Source of the DNA: JBGPTK01 sp041497605
GTDB lineage: Bacteria > Acidobacteriota > Terriglobia > Acidiferrales > UBA7541
Length of the DNA stretch: 17,778 nt
Reading direction: 5' to 3'
Assembly: GCA_041497605.1 (NCBI GenBank)
Contig: JBGQGW010000048.1
Span: forward strand, 1-17,778
Below are positions 8,374 through 14,862 of the stretch, one piece after another; the first letter of the stretch is position 1, and each line of letters begins with the position of its first letter. A program made the translations under genes and the position numbers. The notes under the pieces were generated by a model that searched no databases, had not been told where the DNA came from, and saw nothing but the letters and a program-made list of their open reading frames with translations.

Positions 8374-8405
8374 CCCCGGATTCGCTGGGGGGAGCGAACC
8401 CGGGG
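8374..8405 (-). terminator. Terminator-like hairpin for the small minus-strand genes
   Basis: A 13-bp inverted repeat (8374-8386 with 8393-8405) surrounds a 6-nt loop. The one non-complementary pair, at 8380/8399, is A-C on the plus strand but U-G on the minus strand, so the stem is fully paired only in minus-strand RNA. On that strand it is followed, after TCCCC, by a run of five T. It lies about 50 nt past the stop of the last minus-strand small gene. The short and displaced T-run makes it an imperfect intrinsic terminator. Confidence 0.5.
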
Positions 8406-8457
8406 TGGGGGTGAGGGACAGCGGGCCGGAAAATTGAATGCCCTTCAAAATTGAAAA

Positions 8458-8643
8458 TTAATAATTCAGCTTCCTGGCAATCAGCAGAATTCTCAGCAAC
8501 ATTTGGTAAGCATGAACCACAATCGTTTCTTTCACGCGCCACCCCCCTCGCGCCGCCGGCCGCCTGCGCATCAGCACTGGCGTCATGGCGGCAAATAATC
8601 CGCTTCGAAAGAAGCCACCCGATCCTGGATTCATCATGCTCAT
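8458..8643 (-). CDS. Small basic protein of unknown function
   Basis: A 61-residue reading frame starting MSMMNPGSGG. The ATG at 8643 is chosen because GGAGAG lies about 7 nt upstream; a longer form would start from a TTG inside that same ribosome binding site. The start lies 15 nt after the stop of the next small gene upstream on this strand, which fits translational coupling. The middle is rich in Arg (LMRRRPAARGGWR) and the last 24 residues (KETIVVHAYQMLLRILLIAR) look helical and amphipathic. I recognise no family. A chance frame cannot be excluded; the ribosome binding site, the tight spacing and a terminator-like hairpin downstream are the evidence for it. Confidence 0.45.
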   Translation of the reverse strand: MSMMNPGSGGFFRSGLFAAMTPVLMRRRPAARGGWRVKETIVVHAYQMLLRILLIARKLNY

Positions 8644-8658
8644 AGAATCTCTCTCCAA

Positions 8659-8865
8659 CTAGTGGATCACTTGAACCGGGGTGTCCATCTCCACTGCCGC
8701 GACCATGGATTTGAAAATATCCACGTCCCAGCTCTCCGCAATCCGCAGCCGGATGATGATGTCCGTTTCTGCCACCAGCCGTCCGCGCAGCGGAACTCGA
8801 AGATTCCCAGCCACCACTCTCAGGATCACCGGCTGTCCCATCCAGACTGTGTAGCCGCCTTCCAT
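8659..8865 (-). CDS. Small beta-rich protein, possibly Sm/SH3-like barrel
   Basis: A 68-residue protein beginning MEGGYTVWMGQPVILRV. Alternating hydrophobic residues suggest about five beta strands with a GRL turn near residue 29 and a closing strand at FKSMVAAVE. This pattern resembles small Sm-like or SH3-like barrels, but that is my reading of the pattern and not a database match. GGGGGT lies 6-7 nt before the ATG. Composition is protein-like, unlike the other frames here, which encode low-complexity His/Gly/Ser strings. It is probably the first gene of a two-gene minus-strand unit. No function can be assigned. Confidence 0.6.
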   Translation of the reverse strand: MEGGYTVWMGQPVILRVVAGNLRVPLRGRLVAETDIIIRLRIAESWDVDIFKSMVAAVEMDTPVQVIH

Positions 8866-9098
8866 GTTGACCCCCGTTGGGCTTCAGAATTGTTCGTGAC
8901 AACTGCGATTGTGCCCGGAGCCTGCGAACTGGCCTATGGTACAGGGGGCTAAATTCGCTGGTAGCGAAGTACTAGAACTGGAAACAGCTCTCCCAAGCGC
9001 ACCTGCCGCCGCCCTCCTCTTTCTGCTATCTTGAAGATGCTTGGCACTCTGCTGGATCGCTGGAAAACAGCCCAATTCACTCGGAGGCAGGTTTCTGG

Positions 9099-9761
9099 AT
9101 GATCGACTCGCTGAAGGAACTCCTCGGATACCTCTACAACGTCAAAGGGCTGATCGAATGGGGCGGGCCGGCACTGGTCTGTACCATCATCTTTGCCGAG
9201 ACGGGCCTGTTTGTCGGCTTTTTTCTTCCCGGAGATTCTCTTCTGGTCATCGCGGGTGTTTTCGCGGCCGTTGGCAAACTCAATCTATTCTGGCTGCTCG
9301 TTCCGGTCACGCTTTGCGCCATTATTGGAGATCAACTGGGCTACTGGATTGGCCGGAAAGCCGGCCAGAGCCTCTACCACCGCGAAGATTCCCGCTTCTT
9401 CAAGAAAAGCCATCTGCAACGAGCGCACGATTTCTATGAAAAGTACGGCGTCAAGACGATCATCCTGGCTCGATTTGTCCCCATCGTCCGCACGTTCTGT
9501 CCGCCAGTCACCGGCGCCGCACAGATGAGCTATCCGCGCTACTTGTTCTACGACATTATCGGCGGAATCTTATGGGTCTGGAGCATGACTCTGATCGGCT
9601 ACTCGCTCGGCGTCGCCGATCCGCACATCGATCGCCAAATCCATTGGGTCATTGCCGCGGTGATCTTCCTTTCCCTGCTGCCTGCAATCATTCAGGTCCT
9701 GCGATCACGCTTGAAGAAAACAGTGATGGTCGCCCCGGCCACTCAACCAGAGAAGGATTAG
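9099..9761 (+). CDS. DedA-family membrane protein
   Basis: A 220-residue inner-membrane protein of the DedA (SNARE-associated/VTT) family, whose members support membrane homeostasis and include flippases for undecaprenyl phosphate or phospholipid. Family motifs are present: the acidic first signature FAETGLFVGFFLPGDSLL (residues about 31-48) and the later ARFVPIVRTFCPPVTGAA (about 126-143), with the arginine and proline residues typical of the re-entrant loops. Hydrophobic segments continue at about 148-170 and 180-203, and the C-terminus is basic. GGAGG at 9083-9087 lies 11 nt before the ATG, slightly far but acceptable. It stands alone between the divergent small genes and the protease region. 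Length is normal for the family. Confidence 0.93.
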   Translation: MIDSLKELLGYLYNVKGLIEWGGPALVCTIIFAETGLFVGFFLPGDSLLVIAGVFAAVGKLNLFWLLVPVTLCAIIGDQLGYWIGRKAGQSLYHREDSRFFKKSHLQRAHDFYEKYGVKTIILARFVPIVRTFCPPVTGAAQMSYPRYLFYDIIGGILWVWSMTLIGYSLGVADPHIDRQIHWVIAAVIFLSLLPAIIQVLRSRLKKTVMVAPATQPEKD

Positions 9762-9874
9762 CTCTCTTTGCTTGGCGCCGCCCCCTCGATCACATAATTC
9801 TTCCCAGCGACTCGGCCTGCCCGGTGTTCCATATTGAAACTGCGCTCTGTGTATGTATGAAACACTTTATATTC

Positions 9875-9903
9875 TTGACAACAGAAAGAATTGGGATTAA
9901 CTT
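9875..9903 (+). promoter_or_regulatory. Candidate promoter of the protealysin-like gene
   Basis: TTGACA at 9875-9880 is a perfect -35 hexamer. Seventeen nt later, TAACTT (9898-9903) is a weak -10 with three of six matches. Transcription from here would give a leader of roughly 110 nt that contains the hairpin at 9914-9955. The -10 weakness may mean an activator or another sigma factor is needed. Confidence 0.35.
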
Positions 9904-9913
9904 CTCACCACTT

Positions 9914-9962
9914 CCGCAGGCTCGGTACCAGGGACCCAAAGGCTCGAGCCAGCGGGGCGGCT
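9914..9962 (+). other. Structured 5' leader of the protease mRNA, two exclusive folds
   Basis: CCGC-A-GGCTCG (9914-9924) can pair with CGAGCC-A-GCGG (9945-9955), giving 10 pairs with a single A-A mismatch around a 20-nt loop. A second hairpin uses AGCC (9947-9950) with GGCT (9959-9962) around an 8-nt loop, so the two exclude each other. GGCTCGAGCC at 9941-9950 is also a perfect palindrome. The element is 57 nt before the protease start and has no T-run, so it is not a simple terminator. I could not match it to a riboswitch class. Confidence 0.4.
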
Positions 9963-10018
9963 TGGATTTCCCCCTTCCACGCAGGTCTTGCAGTTCATAA
10001 AATTTAAGGAGGACGACC

Positions 10019-11116
10019 ATGAAACACCCGCATCACGCAATTTGCTCAATTCTCCCCCCGCACATTCTCAAAAAACTGGTTGATGACCCCGAACTTCGCG
10101 AACGCGCTCTCCACACTCTGGAGCTCACGGAACAGTTTCGCGGCATGCGCCAGGCATTCGCCATTCTTCCACTCACCACGCCCGCGGGCACCAAGCACAG
10201 GGCAATCTTCGACGCCCGCAACAAGACACGCCTTCCCGGCACGCAGGTCCTCGATGAGGGGCAAACGCCCATGGATGTGACCGTCAAGGAAGCCTTCGAC
10301 TATTCCGGCGATACTTATGATTTCTACGAGAACGTGTTCAATCGGAATTCTGTGGACGACCACGGCCTCACGCTCAAATCCACAATCCACTACAGCAAGA
10401 ATTATGACAACGCCTTCTGGAATGGCCGGCAGATGATTTACGGAGACGGTGATGGAAAGTATTTCAACCGTTTCACCATCTGCCTGGACGTCATCGCACA
10501 CGAACTCACTCACGGCGTGACCCAGAATGAAGCGCAACTTGTCTATGATGGCCAGCCAGGTGCCCTGAATGAATCGATCTCCGACGTGTTCGGTTCGCTC
10601 GTGAAACAGTGGGCCAACAATCAAACCGCTGCCCAGGCCGATTGGCTGATTGGCGCAGGTCTTTTCACCAACAAGGTCCGCGGCAAGGCCCTTCGCTCCA
10701 TGGCTGAACCCGGCACTGCCTATGACGATCTCAACCTTGGCAAGGATCCCCAACCGGACGACATGTCCGGCTACGTGGAAACCACCGAGGATAACGGCGG
10801 AGTGCACATAAACTCCGGCATCCCCAACCGCGCCTTCTTCCTCGCGGCCACTGCCATCGGCGGATATGCTTGGCAGAAAGCTGGCTTGATCTGGTATCGC
10901 ACCCTTACGGGGAGCTTGAGTCCAACGGCGGATTTTCAGACTATGGCCAATGCCACAGTCACCGTCGCCGGCACCCTGTATGGCCAGAACAGCAACGAGC
11001 AGAAAGCCGTTCACGATGCGTGGAAAAATGTCGGCGTCATTTCCACAACGGCGGTATTCCCGGCCGGGCAGGCGCCTCCGAAAACAGCGTCTGCTCTATC
11101 TGCCGGACGCCGGTAA
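10019..11116 (+). CDS. Protealysin-like M4 (thermolysin family) metalloprotease
   Basis: A 365-residue zinc endopeptidase. The zinc site is intact: HELTH at residues 161-165, with the third ligand Glu185 in NESISD exactly 24 residues after the first His, as in thermolysin, and the catalytic His263 in GGVHINSGIPN. The N-terminus has no signal peptide. Instead it has a short propeptide of about 40 residues with the PPHIL motif typical of protealysin-type enzymes, which are synthesised as small precursors and are often found inside the cell or exported by other routes. AAGGAGG at 10006-10012 sets the start. An emfourin-like inhibitor gene follows on the same strand, as in known protealysin loci. 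The tail after about residue 345 is a low-complexity Ala/Pro/Ser stretch. The call is firm. Confidence 0.95.
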   Translation: MKHPHHAICSILPPHILKKLVDDPELRERALHTLELTEQFRGMRQAFAILPLTTPAGTKHRAIFDARNKTRLPGTQVLDEGQTPMDVTVKEAFDYSGDTYDFYENVFNRNSVDDHGLTLKSTIHYSKNYDNAFWNGRQMIYGDGDGKYFNRFTICLDVIAHELTHGVTQNEAQLVYDGQPGALNESISDVFGSLVKQWANNQTAAQADWLIGAGLFTNKVRGKALRSMAEPGTAYDDLNLGKDPQPDDMSGYVETTEDNGGVHINSGIPNRAFFLAATAIGGYAWQKAGLIWYRTLTGSLSPTADFQTMANATVTVAGTLYGQNSNEQKAVHDAWKNVGVISTTAVFPAGQAPPKTASALSAGRR

Positions 11117-11148
11117 CGCAGCCCGGCAGTTCACAAATATCCGTGCCC

Positions 11149-11186
11149 GCGTGCATGCGCGAATCGTGTTGGACGCGCATGCACGC
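11149..11186 (+). other. 13-bp perfect hairpin between protease and inhibitor genes
   Basis: GCGTGCATGCGCG (11149-11161) and its exact reverse complement (11174-11186) flank a 12-nt loop. Two further G-C pairs are possible beyond one mismatch. There is no T-run after it, so it is more likely an mRNA stabiliser, processing site or partial attenuator than a terminator. It sits 32 nt after the protease stop and 73 nt before the inhibitor start. A TAGAAT hexamer at 11212-11217 could be a weak -10 box for the inhibitor alone. Confidence 0.6.
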
Positions 11187-11259
11187 AGGTGCGCTCGCCC
11201 ACTCTCTGGGGTAGAATCGGTTTCTTTAGGTTCCCATCCGTTGCGAGGTAGCCGGTTGA

Positions 11260-11559
11260 ATGCAGATTCAATTTGATCGCACGGGCGGATTTGCAGGCAT
11301 CCGCCAACATCACGGTTTCTCATCCGACTCGATGTCTGCGGAGGAGCAGCAGAAACTGACCGCACTGCTGAATTCGGCCCGCTTTTTTGAATTGCCCGCG
11401 GTGATACGAGATCAAGGCCCTGGCGCCGATCAGTTTCAGTACAAAATTTCGGTACAAACCGAGCAGGGCAGCCACACGGTTCAAGTCGACGAAGCTGCCA
11501 TGCCTTCCCAACTCGTGCCGCTGTTCGAATGGCTCAAGTCTGCGGCGTCCAATCGCTGA
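11260..11559 (+). CDS. Emfourin-like inhibitor of M4 metalloprotease
   Basis: A 99-residue cytoplasmic-type protein with no signal peptide. It begins MQIQFDRTGGFAGIR and contains LTALLNSARFFELP, DQFQYKISVQTEQGSHTVQVDE and a final LVPLFEWLKSAA. This is the layout I know for emfourin, the small protein inhibitor encoded beside protealysin in Serratia: an N-terminal strand with a GGFAGIR loop, a helix, a two-strand D-QFQY segment and a C-terminal helix. Its place directly after a protealysin-like gene on the same strand supports the assignment. GAGGT at 11245-11249 is the probable ribosome binding site. Binding to the neighbouring protease is inferred from the family, not shown. Confidence 0.85.
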   Translation: MQIQFDRTGGFAGIRQHHGFSSDSMSAEEQQKLTALLNSARFFELPAVIRDQGPGADQFQYKISVQTEQGSHTVQVDEAAMPSQLVPLFEWLKSAASNR

Positions 11560-11712
11560 TCGCCTCGGCCTTTCTTTTGGCGCCGAAGAAGACAGCCGCC
11601 CTGGCATCCAAATCTCGAGTCCTCAGTTTTCCGCCCGTACCGTTTACGCCGCCGGCCAGTTTTCGAATCATTCCATCTGTCATATAGTCGCATCGGTGCT
11701 TTTTCGATCTCC

Positions 11713-12627
11713 ATGCTACGCAAAAATATTTTCCGCGCGCTAATCTTCAGCACATCGTTGCTGTTCTCCGTCTTGATTTCTGCGCAAACAAAAACTCAGC
11801 AAACTCACGATTGCGGCGACGGCGTCAAACTGCGCCTCAGTTCCCCGGCGGGTTTGCAAGGAAGCTTGCTGCGATTCGAAGTACGCAGCGCTTCGATCCT
11901 CTCCGATCTCAAAGCCGATTGGTCCGGCCACGCAATTCCCTTCTGGCCGGATGCCCTGCGCCGGAATATTCACCATGCTCTGCTGGGTATCGACCTCGAA
12001 CTGAAACCGGGGCCGGACAATCTCAGCGTCTCCGCGCAATTGCCGGACGGCCGCCAGGTAAGCTGCAGCGCCGCCGTCAACATCCGGGCCGGCCGGTTCG
12101 CGGCCGAACATCTGAAAGTGGACAACCAGTTCGTCGAGGTGAGCCCGAAAGACCGCGAGCGCGCCGATCAGGAACACCAGCGTCTCCATGAAATTTTCGT
12201 GCACAGTACTCCCGATCGGCTCTGGAATGGCCGCTTTCGCCTCCCGCTCGACGGCGATCACAAAGGCGGCAATTTCGGCCGCCGCCGGATCCTCAACGGC
12301 CATCCCGGATCGCCGCACAGCGGTGTGGACTTCCCCGCCCCATCGGGCGCGCCCGTCCATGCGGCGCAACGAGGCCGCGTGGTCGTAGCCGAACCTCTGT
12401 TCTTCTCCGGCAACACCGTGATTCTCGATCACGGCCTGGGCGTCTACACCTTTTATGGACACTTAAAATCGATGGACGTTGCAGTGGGTGATCTGGTCGA
12501 GAAGGGGAAAGTCCTGGGATTGGTCGGCGCCACGGGGCGTGTCACCGGGCCGCATCTTCATTGGGGCTTGACGGTAAATCAGTCCAGAGTCAACGCCCTC
12601 CAATTACTCACGCTTCCGGCGGATTGA
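11713..12627 (+). CDS. Secreted M23 family (LytM-type) peptidase
   Basis: A 304-residue protein with a signal peptide (basic MLRKN, hydrophobic 6-22, probable cleavage after SAQ near residue 25). It continues with a beta-rich N-terminal domain and a C-terminal M23 zinc endopeptidase domain at about 180-300. The zinc and catalytic residues are in place: HSGVD (His202, Asp206) and HLH (His281-Leu-His283), with GNTVILDHGLGVYTFYGHL between them. Such enzymes cut peptidoglycan cross-bridges in the periplasm or, if degenerate, activate amidases; here the site looks complete. No clear ribosome binding site precedes the ATG. A TATAGT hexamer at 11683-11688 may be its -10 box with a leader of about 18 nt. 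It faces a minus-strand gene 80 nt away. Confidence 0.92.
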   Translation: MLRKNIFRALIFSTSLLFSVLISAQTKTQQTHDCGDGVKLRLSSPAGLQGSLLRFEVRSASILSDLKADWSGHAIPFWPDALRRNIHHALLGIDLELKPGPDNLSVSAQLPDGRQVSCSAAVNIRAGRFAAEHLKVDNQFVEVSPKDRERADQEHQRLHEIFVHSTPDRLWNGRFRLPLDGDHKGGNFGRRRILNGHPGSPHSGVDFPAPSGAPVHAAQRGRVVVAEPLFFSGNTVILDHGLGVYTFYGHLKSMDVAVGDLVEKGKVLGLVGATGRVTGPHLHWGLTVNQSRVNALQLLTLPAD

Positions 12628-12706
12628 AAACAGCTCTCCTGCAACCGATCACGGTGCGAGTATCTACATGCGTGAGGAAACCGGTGAGAGTTGCAGCCGC
12701 ACGGCT

Positions 12707-13201
12707 TTATCGCACCTTCACTTCCACCGTGGCCGTTTTTTTGTTCCCCGCGGCATCCTGCGCGGTCAGCGTATAGGTCGTGGTTTTCCGCGGCGTAAAC
12801 TTGACGCAGCGGCTCTGGGAAGGCCACACAGGTTCGGACTGCGGCTCAAGCTGCACGGATTTCGCGTTGGAAACGCCATAGCAAACTTCCACTGTCTCGC
12901 CGGGATGGACGCTGCCGGGAGTGGCATAAAAATTGAGAATCTCGAATCGGTTCCCGCCTAACTGCTCCACCGTCTTCTCGTCGTCAGCCCGTTGCTGCTC
13001 TGTCTGCATCTCGGCTTGCTTCTGTTCGAATTCGCGATTTTCTTGCCGCCGTGAGTAAAACACATATCCCACATAGATAAACGCGGCGAGCAGAACGATC
13101 CATGTGAATTTCAAGAGTCTTCGAAGCCGCCCGAGCGGTTCGTCAGTGGATTGACGGCCTATGAATCCTCCTTTCTCGGGTGGATGATCCGGAGTGAACA
13201 T
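12707..13201 (-). CDS. Membrane-anchored protein with Ig-like domain
   Basis: A 164-residue protein read on the minus strand. Residues 1-30 are cytoplasmic and end in a basic RLRRLLK patch. Residues 31-50 form one membrane helix. Residues 51-82 are rich in Gln, Glu and Arg and should form a helical or coiled-coil stalk. Residues 86-164 are a beta-sandwich ending in FTPRKTTTYTLTAQDAAGN and TATVEVKV, the typical last strands of Ig-like/Big domains. Cys107 and Cys132 could form a disulfide, which suits a periplasmic location. GGGAGG lies about 10 nt upstream of the ATG. The gene is divergent from the glycosyltransferase cluster and convergent with the M23 peptidase. Its function is unknown; a structural or envelope-binding role is inferred. 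Confidence 0.82.
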   Translation of the reverse strand: MFTPDHPPEKGGFIGRQSTDEPLGRLRRLLKFTWIVLLAAFIYVGYVFYSRRQENREFEQKQAEMQTEQQRADDEKTVEQLGGNRFEILNFYATPGSVHPGETVEVCYGVSNAKSVQLEPQSEPVWPSQSRCVKFTPRKTTTYTLTAQDAAGNKKTATVEVKVR

Positions 13202-13574
13202 GATGGACGATTCCTCCCGGCTCTAAGAGTTCGTTCTCGCGCCGGCACCATCCTACGTGCGAACAGGCCCAAGTCTCAACCCCTCCGAGTTTGTACGAGC
13301 CGCATCACCGCTTTTTTCATCACGCAACATGCCATCCACCATACCTGTCCGTATGGGCAGTTAATGCGGCGCACATCCGGCTGGGATTCGATTGGGATTA
13401 TCCTTGCTGCGCAATTTGGGCCGTTGGTAGAATCGCTTTGGACATGTAGAATTGCTCTCGCAGAAGAGTTAGCAGAGGGTCCACGGTTCTCCAGATTGGC
13501 GCTTTCCCCAGCCAAAGCGCACCCATTAACCTGAACTTGCGGCCATTGGAACTTACTCAGCCCGGGAGACGACG
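13202..13574. promoter_or_regulatory. Divergent control region, 373 nt, with promoter and inverted repeats
   Basis: No coding frame with protein-like composition is seen here. The region holds the ribosome binding site of the minus-strand Ig-like gene at its left end and that of the first glycosyltransferase (GGGAGA, 13564-13569) at its right end. CCATAC-CTGTCC-GTATGG (13339-13356) is a perfect 6+6 inverted repeat that could be an operator. GCGCTTT (13499-13505) pairs with AAAGCGC (13514-13520) around 8 nt, probably in the glycosyltransferase leader. A promoter candidate is listed separately. Confidence 0.5.
13424..13452 (+). promoter_or_regulatory. Candidate promoter of the glycosyltransferase cluster
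   Basis: TTGGTA (13424-13429, four of six matches to TTGACA) and TAGAAT (13447-13452, five of six matches to TATAAT) are separated by 17 nt. A second TAGAAT overlaps at 13428-13433 with a weaker TTGCTG 18 nt upstream. Transcription would begin near 13460 and give a leader of about 115 nt containing the hairpin at 13499-13520. Confidence 0.4.
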
Positions 13575-14828
13575 ATGGCAGATTTTTATCAGACGGGTGT
13601 TGTAACGACCCTGCACCGGCTCGGCAATAATCATCTCGAAGCGCTCGAGCAGGAACTCGAACGGTACGCCCTCGAACAGCCCATCGCGCTCGTTCTGCCG
13701 GCGTTATATTCGGAATTCGAAACTCCTGCGATGAGCAAGATCCTCGAAGAGCTGAGCCAGGTGCGCTACATCGACGAGATCATCTTGTCTCTCGCGCGGG
13801 CGAACGAAGAACAATTTCACGAAGTGCAACACCGGCTTTCGGTGCTCCCGGGAAGAGTGCGCATTCTGTGGAACGATAGTCCGCGAATCCAAAAACTTTA
13901 CAAAATGCTCGAGGAGAATGGACTGGGCGCGGGGGCCGACGGCAAGGGACGCTCCTGCTGGCTGGCGTTCGGCCACGTGCTGGCGGGACGGCGGGCGCGC
14001 GTGGTGGCGCTGCACGATTGCGACATCGTTAATTACCACCGGGAAATGCTGGCGCGGTTGTGCTATCCCGTTGCCAATCCGACGATCAATTTTGATTTCT
14101 GCAAGGGATACTATGCGCGCGTGAGCGACCGGCTTCATGGCCGCGTGACGCGCTTGTTTCTCACCCCGCTGGTTCGCGCACTAGAATCGATTATGGGATA
14201 TCCGCCGTTCCTGCGCTATCTCGATAGCTTCCGCTATCCGCTGGCGGGTGAAGCCGCCATGCAGGCGGACCTGCTGCGCGTGAATCGCATTCCTTCGGAC
14301 TGGGGACTCGAAGTGGGCGTGCTTTCGGAAGTCTATCGCAACTGCGCGACGAAACGAATCTGCCAGGTGGACATCGCAGACAATTACGAACACAAGCACC
14401 AGGACCTCTCCGCCGGGGATCCCACCAAAGGCTTGATGAAAATGGCGATCGACATTGCCAAGTCGCTCTTCCGCACGCTCTCTGCGGAAGGATTGCACCT
14501 CGAACCAGGCACGCTGCTCTCCGTCCTCACCTGCTACGTGCGGCTCGCCGAGGACACGGTTTCCCGTTACTACGCGGACGCGAGAATCAACGGCTTGATT
14601 TTTGACCGCCACGAGGAAGAGACGGCCGTGGAAACATTTTCCCGCGCGCTGAAGCTCGCTTCCGAAGAATTTTTTGCCGATCCGCTCGGCACGCCGTTGC
14701 TGCCGAACTGGAATCGCGTGAGCGCGGCGCTGCCGGGTTTTCTCGGCGCGCTTTGGGATGCGGTGGAAGCGGATAACCCCCAACTCTCCGGCTCGCATCC
14801 GGCGCTGGCCGGTTCGCAGAGCGCCTGA
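13575..14828 (+). CDS. GT81-like glycosyltransferase (possible glucosyl-3-phosphoglycerate synthase)
   Basis: A 417-residue cytoplasmic GT-A fold enzyme. The nucleotide-sugar part begins with PIALVLPALYSEFETPAM (about residue 36) and includes GKG at 123-125 and the metal-binding DCD at 148-150. The acceptor part has KGYYARVSDRLHGRVTRLF, LAGEAAM and SDWGLEVGVLSEVYR, which line up with the SFYRR, GRVTEL, LSGEYA and GYGVEIGLL segments I know from actinobacterial glucosyl-3-phosphoglycerate synthase (GpgS, family GT81). The likely reaction is transfer of a hexose from NDP-sugar to 3-phosphoglycerate, but the sequence does not fix donor or acceptor. The last 100 residues or so form a helical extension. 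It heads a co-directional cluster with a second glycosyltransferase and an MPGP-type phosphatase, which supports a role in making a phosphorylated glycosylglycerate. Confidence 0.82.
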   Translation: MADFYQTGVVTTLHRLGNNHLEALEQELERYALEQPIALVLPALYSEFETPAMSKILEELSQVRYIDEIILSLARANEEQFHEVQHRLSVLPGRVRILWNDSPRIQKLYKMLEENGLGAGADGKGRSCWLAFGHVLAGRRARVVALHDCDIVNYHREMLARLCYPVANPTINFDFCKGYYARVSDRLHGRVTRLFLTPLVRALESIMGYPPFLRYLDSFRYPLAGEAAMQADLLRVNRIPSDWGLEVGVLSEVYRNCATKRICQVDIADNYEHKHQDLSAGDPTKGLMKMAIDIAKSLFRTLSAEGLHLEPGTLLSVLTCYVRLAEDTVSRYYADARINGLIFDRHEEETAVETFSRALKLASEEFFADPLGTPLLPNWNRVSAALPGFLGALWDAVEADNPQLSGSHPALAGSQSA

Positions 14829-14862
14829 GCGAGGCTGAAGAGATCCAACCAACGGAGGAACT

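Noticed and set aside
8348..8902. Minus-strand 184-codon frame over the two small genes
   Set aside because: Low-complexity composition, no ribosome binding site, and the two shorter frames in the same stretch have protein-like sequence and proper start signals.
9914..9962. c-di-GMP-I (GEMM) riboswitch reading of the protease leader
   Set aside because: GGGACCCAAAGG and AGCGGGG loosely recall GEMM segments, but the GCAAACC strand and the correct receptor helices are missing.
9790..10020. Minus-strand 76-codon frame opposite the protease leader
   Set aside because: It overlaps the structured leader and the start of the protease gene; the peptide shows no fold and the hairpin explains the sequence better.
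12639..12696. CTGCAAC/GTTGCAG inverted repeat between the convergent M23 and Ig-like genes
   Set aside because: Only 7 bp with a loop of about 44 nt and no T-run; too weak to call a bidirectional terminator.
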